A stretch of 64,000 nt of DNA from Jiangellales bacterium (GTDB taxonomy: Bacteria > Actinomycetota > Actinomycetes > Jiangellales > Jiangellaceae): positions 699,485 to 763,484 of the forward strand of contig JAUJNY010000001.1 in assembly GCA_030447955.1 (NCBI GenBank). Direction: 5' to 3'. Below are positions 59,586-64,000 of this stretch, piece after piece. The position numbers and the translations under genes are program-made. Under the pieces are notes generated by a model. That model searched no databases. It saw only the letters and a list, made by a program, of their open reading frames with translations, and was not told where the DNA came from. Each line of letters starts with the position of its first letter. Position 1 is the stretch's first letter.

Positions 59586-60794
59586 ATGGCCTACTACCGC
59601 GCGGTCGGGGACGTCCCACCCAAGCGGCACACTCAGCACCGTCGGTCCGACGGTGGTCTGTACGCCGAGGAGCTCATGGGGGAGGAGGGCTTCTCCTCCG
59701 ACTCCGCTCTGCTTTACCACCGCGGCAACCCCTCCGCGATCGTGGACTCCCGGCCGTGGGACTTGCCCGACCTGACGACCGTGCCCAACCACCCGCTCAA
59801 GCCCCGGCACCTGCGCCTGCACGACCTGTTCCCCGGGGAGGAGTGGAAGGCGGCGGACGTCGTCACCGGGCGCCGGCTCGTGCTCGGCAATGCCGACGTC
59901 CGCATCAGCTACGTCGTCGCCGGCGAGGCCTCACCGCACTACCGCAACGCGGTGGGCGACGAGTGCGTGTACGTCGAGTCGGGCGCAGCCGTCGTAGAGA
60001 CCGTCTTCGGTCCGCTGGCCGCCCGCCAGGGCGACTATGTCGTGCTGCCGCGGGCCACCGTGCACCGTTGGCTCCCGTCCGGTGAGGAGCCGCTGCGCGC
60101 GTACGTCATCGAGGCCAACTCGCACATCACCCCGCCCAAGCGCTACCTCTCGAGGTACGGGCAGTTCCTCGAGCACGCGCCCTACTGCGAGCGTGACCTC
60201 ACCGCGCCGAGCGAGCCTGCCCTCGTCGACGGGCGCGACGTTGAGGTCTGGACCAAGCACCGCGGGCGCGGGCCGGCCGGGCTCGCGGGCAGCGTCGTGG
60301 TCTACCCGACCCACCCCTTCGACGTGGTCGGTTGGGACGGCTGCCTCTACCCGTACACGTTCAACGTCGCTGACTTCGAGCCGATCACCGGCCGCGTGCA
60401 CCAGCCGCCTCCGGTGCACCAGGTCTTTGAGGCGGGCAACTTCGTGATCTGCAACTTCGTGCCGCGCAAGGTCGACTACCACCCGCTGGCGGTACCGGTG
60501 CCGTACTACCACTCGAACGTCGACAGCGACGAGGTCATGTTCTACTGCGGCGGCGACTACGAGGCTCGCCAGGGTTCGGGGATAACGCCGGGGTCGATCT
60601 CGCTGCACCCGGGCGGGCACTCCCACGGCCCGCAGCCCGGGGCGGTCGAGCGCAGCCTGGGCAAGGACTACTTCGACGAGCTCGCCGTGATGGTCGACAC
60701 CTTCCGCCCGCTCGACTTGGGGGAAGGTGGCGTGGCCTGCGACGACGGGGCCTATGCGTGGACGTGGAGCGGGCGCGGTCCGGAGCCGCGGTAG
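59586..60794 (+). CDS. hmgA: Homogentisate 1,2-dioxygenase
   Basis: 402-residue bacterial-type HGD that opens the homogentisate ring. Key segments are LVLGNADVRISYVVAGEASPHYRNAVGDECVYVESG, PPPVHQVFEAGNFVICNF, and YYHSNVDSDEVMFYCGGDYEARQGSGITPGSISLHPGGHSHGPQPG with His and Glu iron ligands. ATG at 59586. Its last 11 codons and stop lie in a segment that is repeated once just downstream. Confidence 0.94.
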   Translation: MAYYRAVGDVPPKRHTQHRRSDGGLYAEELMGEEGFSSDSALLYHRGNPSAIVDSRPWDLPDLTTVPNHPLKPRHLRLHDLFPGEEWKAADVVTGRRLVLGNADVRISYVVAGEASPHYRNAVGDECVYVESGAAVVETVFGPLAARQGDYVVLPRATVHRWLPSGEEPLRAYVIEANSHITPPKRYLSRYGQFLEHAPYCERDLTAPSEPALVDGRDVEVWTKHRGRGPAGLAGSVVVYPTHPFDVVGWDGCLYPYTFNVADFEPITGRVHQPPPVHQVFEAGNFVICNFVPRKVDYHPLAVPVPYYHSNVDSDEVMFYCGGDYEARQGSGITPGSISLHPGGHSHGPQPGAVERSLGKDYFDELAVMVDTFRPLDLGEGGVACDDGAYAWTWSGRGPEPR

Positions 60795-60879
60795 CGGCGG
60801 AGGACGCGGCCCGCGACCAACGGGGTGGAGCGGGCGCGGGCCGGAGCCGCGGTAGCGGTGGAGGGACGCGGCCGCGACC
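60764..60879 (+). repeat. Tandem duplication of the hmgA 3' end
   Basis: A 55-bp block (60764-60818) covering the last hmgA codons and stop recurs at 60825-60879 with about four differences, including TCC to GCC at the codon region and one indel. Period 61 bp. Confidence 0.85.
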
Positions 60880-61188
60880 CTGAAACAGGTGGGGTAACCG
60901 GGACCGTAGAGACGCCAACCGGTGACTTTCCGGCTGGGTCTAGTCACGCAACGAGGTACTTTCTGAATCCCCAATCTCGCGCGCGACAAGGCTCCGAAGC
61001 AGCAGTGGCGTACCCCGCTTGCAAAGGAGGGCCGGGGTCGCGCGTCGGCGTCCAACTGGGGCGCGGTCGGGGCGACCTAGCGACGTCCCGGTTTCCCCGC
61101 CACCCAGCACGTCGCACCGTGACGCTGCGCCGAAAGATCCCGTCGACGCAGACGTCGTGGCCCGTCGACTTCGTCGAGAGGACTTGCA
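60880..61188. other. Intergenic region before DUF4331 gene
   Basis: 309 bp with no coding frame of typical character and no RNA recognised. It has some less GC-rich patches (for example AGGTACTTTCTGAATCCCC near 60953) that may hold the promoter, and an AAAGGAGG at 61023-61030 with no start codon in range. Confidence 0.4.
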
Positions 61189-62688
61189 ATGCCACGATCT
61201 CCAGGCCTGCCGCGCCGCGCCACCGCGCTGCTCGCAGCCGGCGCACTCCTCACCGGTGGCGGTCTCGCCGCCGCCGGACCCCTCGGCGCTAACGCGTCGA
61301 GCCACCGGGAGGCACCGAACACCCTCGCAATCCCGCAGTACGACAACACCGATGTGTACGCCTTCGTCAGCCCGGACAAGCCGGGCAAGGTCACGCTGAT
61401 CGGCAACTGGTACCCCTTCGAGGAGCCGGCCGGCGGTCCCAACTTCTACCCGTTCGCCAACGATGCCCGCTACATCTTCAAGATTGACAATGACGGGGAC
61501 GCGAACGCGGATATCAATTACCGCTTTATGTTCCAAGACCACTTCCGCACCAAGAACACCTTCCTCTACAACACCGGTGTGGTAACCAGTCTTGACGACC
61601 CGGACCTGAACTTCCGCCAGACCTACACTCTCAGCCGCAAGATCCGGGGCGAGGGGTGGCAGCTGCTCAACCGTGGAAAGGTCGCCCCGTCGTACGTCGG
61701 CGAGGCGTCGATGCCCAACTACGCCGCCCTGAGCAACGCGGCTATCGACACCTACGGCCCCGAGGGCCACCGGTCCAAGTCCTTCGCCGGCCAGGCTGAC
61801 GACTCCTTCTTCCTCGACCTGCGGCTCTTTGACCTGCTCTACGGCGGTGACCTCTCCGAGGTCGGCGACGACACCCTCGCCGGGTTCAACGTCAACACCA
61901 TCGCCATGCAGGTGCCCAAGCGGTTTCTGACGGCTGGCGCACCAAAGCATGACCCCGTCATCGGGGTGTGGTCGACCACGACCAAGGAGGCCGCGAACGG
62001 TCGCTACCGGCAGGTATCGCGGCTGGGCAACCCGCTCGTCAACGAGGTGGTCATCCCGCTCAAGGACAAGGTTCGTTTCAACCAGTCCTACCCGCGCAAC
62101 GACGCCATGTTCCTCAAGTACGTGACCGATCCGGAGGTTCCGGAGCTCATCGAGGCGATCTACGGCATCGAGGCACCGCCGACGCCGCGGAACGACCTCG
62201 TCGCTGTGTTCCTCACCGGGATCAAGGGGCTAAACCAGCCCCAGAACGTACGCCCCAGCGAGCAGCTGCGGCTCAACGTGAACATCCCACCGTCCGACAA
62301 CCCCCACCGGCTCGGGGTGCTCGGCGGCGACAACGCCGGGTACCCGAACGGCCGGCGGCTGACTGACGACGTCCTCGACATCGCGCTGCAGGTGCTCGAG
62401 GGGGAGCTGGTCGGATCCCCGAACGATCTCGGGGACGCGGTCAACGTCAACGACAAGCAGTTCCGCGGCACGTTCCCCTACGTCGCGCTGCCGCACTCCG
62501 GCTCGTCGGAGCAGCCGCACCACGCGAGCGGGTACACCGCTCTCACCGGTGGCGCCGCACCAGACGCGTCGACCTCGACGGGATCCTCCTCGGCACTCAC
62601 CGTGCCGGTGACCCTCGTCGGGTTCGGTCTGCTGCTGCTCGCCGCAGGCGGCGTGCTGGCTCGTCGGCCCCGGCTGACGACAGCCTGA
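61189..62688 (+). CDS. DUF4331 secreted, C-terminally anchored protein
   Basis: 499-residue DUF4331 protein. Signal peptide (to about residue 35), conserved start ASSHREAPNTLAIPQYDNTDVYAFVSPDKPGKVTLIGNW, repeated beta-rich body, and a C-terminal membrane segment (ALTVPVTLVGFGLLLLAAGGVLARR) with basic stop. The family is unassigned biochemically. ATG at 61189. The TPR gene follows after a strong hairpin. Confidence 0.9.
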   Translation: MPRSPGLPRRATALLAAGALLTGGGLAAAGPLGANASSHREAPNTLAIPQYDNTDVYAFVSPDKPGKVTLIGNWYPFEEPAGGPNFYPFANDARYIFKIDNDGDANADINYRFMFQDHFRTKNTFLYNTGVVTSLDDPDLNFRQTYTLSRKIRGEGWQLLNRGKVAPSYVGEASMPNYAALSNAAIDTYGPEGHRSKSFAGQADDSFFLDLRLFDLLYGGDLSEVGDDTLAGFNVNTIAMQVPKRFLTAGAPKHDPVIGVWSTTTKEAANGRYRQVSRLGNPLVNEVVIPLKDKVRFNQSYPRNDAMFLKYVTDPEVPELIEAIYGIEAPPTPRNDLVAVFLTGIKGLNQPQNVRPSEQLRLNVNIPPSDNPHRLGVLGGDNAGYPNGRRLTDDVLDIALQVLEGELVGSPNDLGDAVNVNDKQFRGTFPYVALPHSGSSEQPHHASGYTALTGGAAPDASTSTGSSSALTVPVTLVGFGLLLLAAGGVLARRPRLTTA

Positions 62689-62702
62689 GTCATAAAGGTT
62701 CG

Positions 62703-62737
62703 GTGTCCCGGCCGCGGTGAACCCGCGGCCGGGACAC
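62703..62737 (+). terminator. Perfect 15-bp hairpin between DUF4331 and TPR genes
   Basis: Arms GTGTCCCGGCCGCGG and CCGCGGCCGGGACAC pair fully around TGAAC. It may be a terminator or an attenuator that lowers expression of the TPR gene. Confidence 0.65.
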
Positions 62738-62756
62738 CGGCCCGAAAGGTCGCCCA

Positions 62757-64000
62757 TTGCGTAAGGTCGTCGTCCTGCTCGTCCTCGCCGTCGCGTTCTT
62801 CGCGGCGGGCGCGGTCGGGATCGGCGGCCTGCGCAGCACCGGCGACGCCCCGGCCACCACCACGGTCGATCCTGCGGCGTTGGCCGGTGTCGATGAGGTT
62901 CGGCTCGAGCAGAGCATCGCCACCCTGCAGCAGCACCTGGCCGAGCAGCCGCGTGACGCTCGCGGGTGGGCCACACTGGGCCTCGCCTACGTCGAGCAGG
63001 CACGCCGCGGCGGCGACGCCTCGCTCTACCCCAAGGCAGGACGTTCCCTGCGGGAGTCCCTGCAGGTGCAACCCACCGACAACGACGTCGCCCTCGCCGG
63101 GATGGCGGCGCTCGCCGGTGCTCGCCACAACTTCACCGCAGCGCTGCGCTGGTCAGAGCGGGCGCTCGCGGTCAACCCCTTCCAGCCGCAGGCGTTGCAG
63201 CTGCGCACGGATGCGCTGGTCGAGCTCGGCCGCTACCGCAGCGCGCAGCACGCGGCCCGGCGCGCCGACTCCGTACGGCCCAGCACCGGCACCTTCAGCA
63301 GGCTCGCCTACCTCGCCGAACTCCGTGGTCACCACGCAGAGGCGCGCAGCCTGCTGACCCGCGCCGCCGGCAATCTGCAGGCAGGCGCCGACATCGCATT
63401 CCTCAACTTCCATCTGGCGGAGCTTGCCCGCCGTGACGGTGACTTCCGAGCAGCCTCCGCGGCGCTCACCGCCGCCCGGCGCGCCTCCCCACAGTCCCCG
63501 CTCGTCCTGATCGGTGCGGCCCGGCTGGCGGTCGCCCGCGGCGACGTCGAGCAGGCACTGCGCCGCTACTCAGCGGCGGTCGACCTCCTCCCGTTGACCG
63601 AGTACCTCGTCGAGTACGGCGAGCTCGCGCTCGCCACCGGGCGCCCCGCTCTAGCGCGGGCGCAGTTCGCGGTCGCCCGCGCCGCCGCGCAGCTCGCGCG
63701 CTCCGGTGGAGTCGCCGTCGACCTCGAGACCGCGCTGTTCGAAGCCGACCACGGCGACCCCGCCCGGGCGCTCGCCGCGGCCCGGAGCGAGTGGCGGCGC
63801 CGCCACAGCCTGTTCGTCGCGGATGCGCTCGGGTGGGCGCTGCACGCGGCTGGTCGTGACGCGCAGGCACTGCCGTACGCCCGTCGGGCCACCGCGCTCG
63901 GCACCCGCGACCCACGGCTGCTCTACCACCGCGGCGCGATCGAGCACGCGCTGGGCCGCACCGGGCCCGCCGAGCGACACCTGCGCGCCGCCCTAGCCGC
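62757..64000 (+). CDS. Membrane-anchored TPR protein, 3' end outside window
   Basis: Open frame of at least 414 residues: N-terminal membrane segment (VVVLLVLAVAFFAAGAVGIGGL), then repeated helical tetratricopeptide units (RGWATLGLAYVEQAR, FTAALRWSERALAVNPFQPQAL, LLYHRGAIEHALGRTGPAERHL) to the window end. TTG at 62757 has CGAAAGG upstream. It is linked to the DUF4331 gene, separated by the hairpin. TPRs bind partner proteins; the partner is unknown. Confidence 0.8.
   Translation, partial: MRKVVVLLVLAVAFFAAGAVGIGGLRSTGDAPATTTVDPAALAGVDEVRLEQSIATLQQHLAEQPRDARGWATLGLAYVEQARRGGDASLYPKAGRSLRESLQVQPTDNDVALAGMAALAGARHNFTAALRWSERALAVNPFQPQALQLRTDALVELGRYRSAQHAARRADSVRPSTGTFSRLAYLAELRGHHAEARSLLTRAAGNLQAGADIAFLNFHLAELARRDGDFRAASAALTAARRASPQSPLVLIGAARLAVARGDVEQALRRYSAAVDLLPLTEYLVEYGELALATGRPALARAQFAVARAAAQLARSGGVAVDLETALFEADHGDPARALAAARSEWRRRHSLFVADALGWALHAAGRDAQALPYARRATALGTRDPRLLYHRGAIEHALGRTGPAERHLRAALA

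Noticed and set aside
61023-61030. AAAGGAGG ribosome site in the DUF4331 upstream region
   Set aside because: No start codon with coding potential follows at normal spacing.

Overview
The window is one stretch of a high-GC actinobacterial chromosome (class Actinomycetia). The evidence is the MtrB-LpqB pair, a long-form HPF, an Rv3235-family protein, a DUF3039 protein, a DUF2505 protein, frequent GTG starts, several apparently leaderless genes, and the order prfB-ftsE-ftsX-M23-smpB-ssrA. The genus cannot be fixed from sequence alone. No phage, insertion sequence, CRISPR array or tRNA was seen. The only RNA gene is tmRNA.

Layout. Positions 1-10100 hold the end of the mtrB-lpqB signalling locus, comF, hpf, a YcaQ-like winged-helix protein, an SRPBCC protein, a double-GNAT protein and secA. 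Positions 10100-14830 hold an Rv3235-like protein, a LysM membrane protein, a conserved small protein, an excisionase-type HTH protein, and a SAF (CpaB-like) plus CpaE-like pair. Positions 14860-23380 hold a polytopic membrane protein with a cupredoxin-like lipoprotein, a patatin, pruA, a lipoprotein, a DUF2505 protein, kynA and rtcB. The giant NAD-glutamate dehydrogenase fills 23547-28439. A tad/Flp pilus operon occupies 29169-33847. The translation and cell-division block (prfB, ftsEX, M23 peptidase, smpB, tmRNA) spans 34054-40817. Next come a GT87 enzyme, a membrane protein, a secreted peptidoglycan-binding protein, a PfkB kinase, malic enzyme, an Fbp iron ABC transporter behind a DtxR/IdeR-type box, AlgH, DUF3039, a secreted M43 protease, a tiny secreted peptide, and soluble transhydrogenase (to 54433). 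Positions 54541-60794 form a tyrosine/homogentisate cluster (IclR, Lrp, hppD, fahA, an unknown gene, hmgA). The window ends with DUF4331 and a truncated TPR protein.

How the genes work together. The tad operon (TadA, TadB, TadC, Flp, three TadE/F/G-like proteins) together with the distant SAF/CpaE pair would build a type IVb pilus. comF, the SAF gene and the tad operon share a TCCACA-containing element at comparable distances upstream, which suggests a common regulon (inference). hppD, hmgA and fahA give tyrosine breakdown to fumarate and acetoacetate. No glutathione-type maleylacetoacetate isomerase is present, and an uncharacterised gene sits between fahA and hmgA. FtsEX probably drives the adjacent M23 hydrolase. 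SmpB and tmRNA are together.

Quality note. Five genes (mtrB, lpqB, tadB, a quinone oxidoreductase, a membrane protein) carry a total of eight single-base frame breaks, some compensating. Most look like one-base sequence errors rather than decay, because coding continues cleanly in the new frame.
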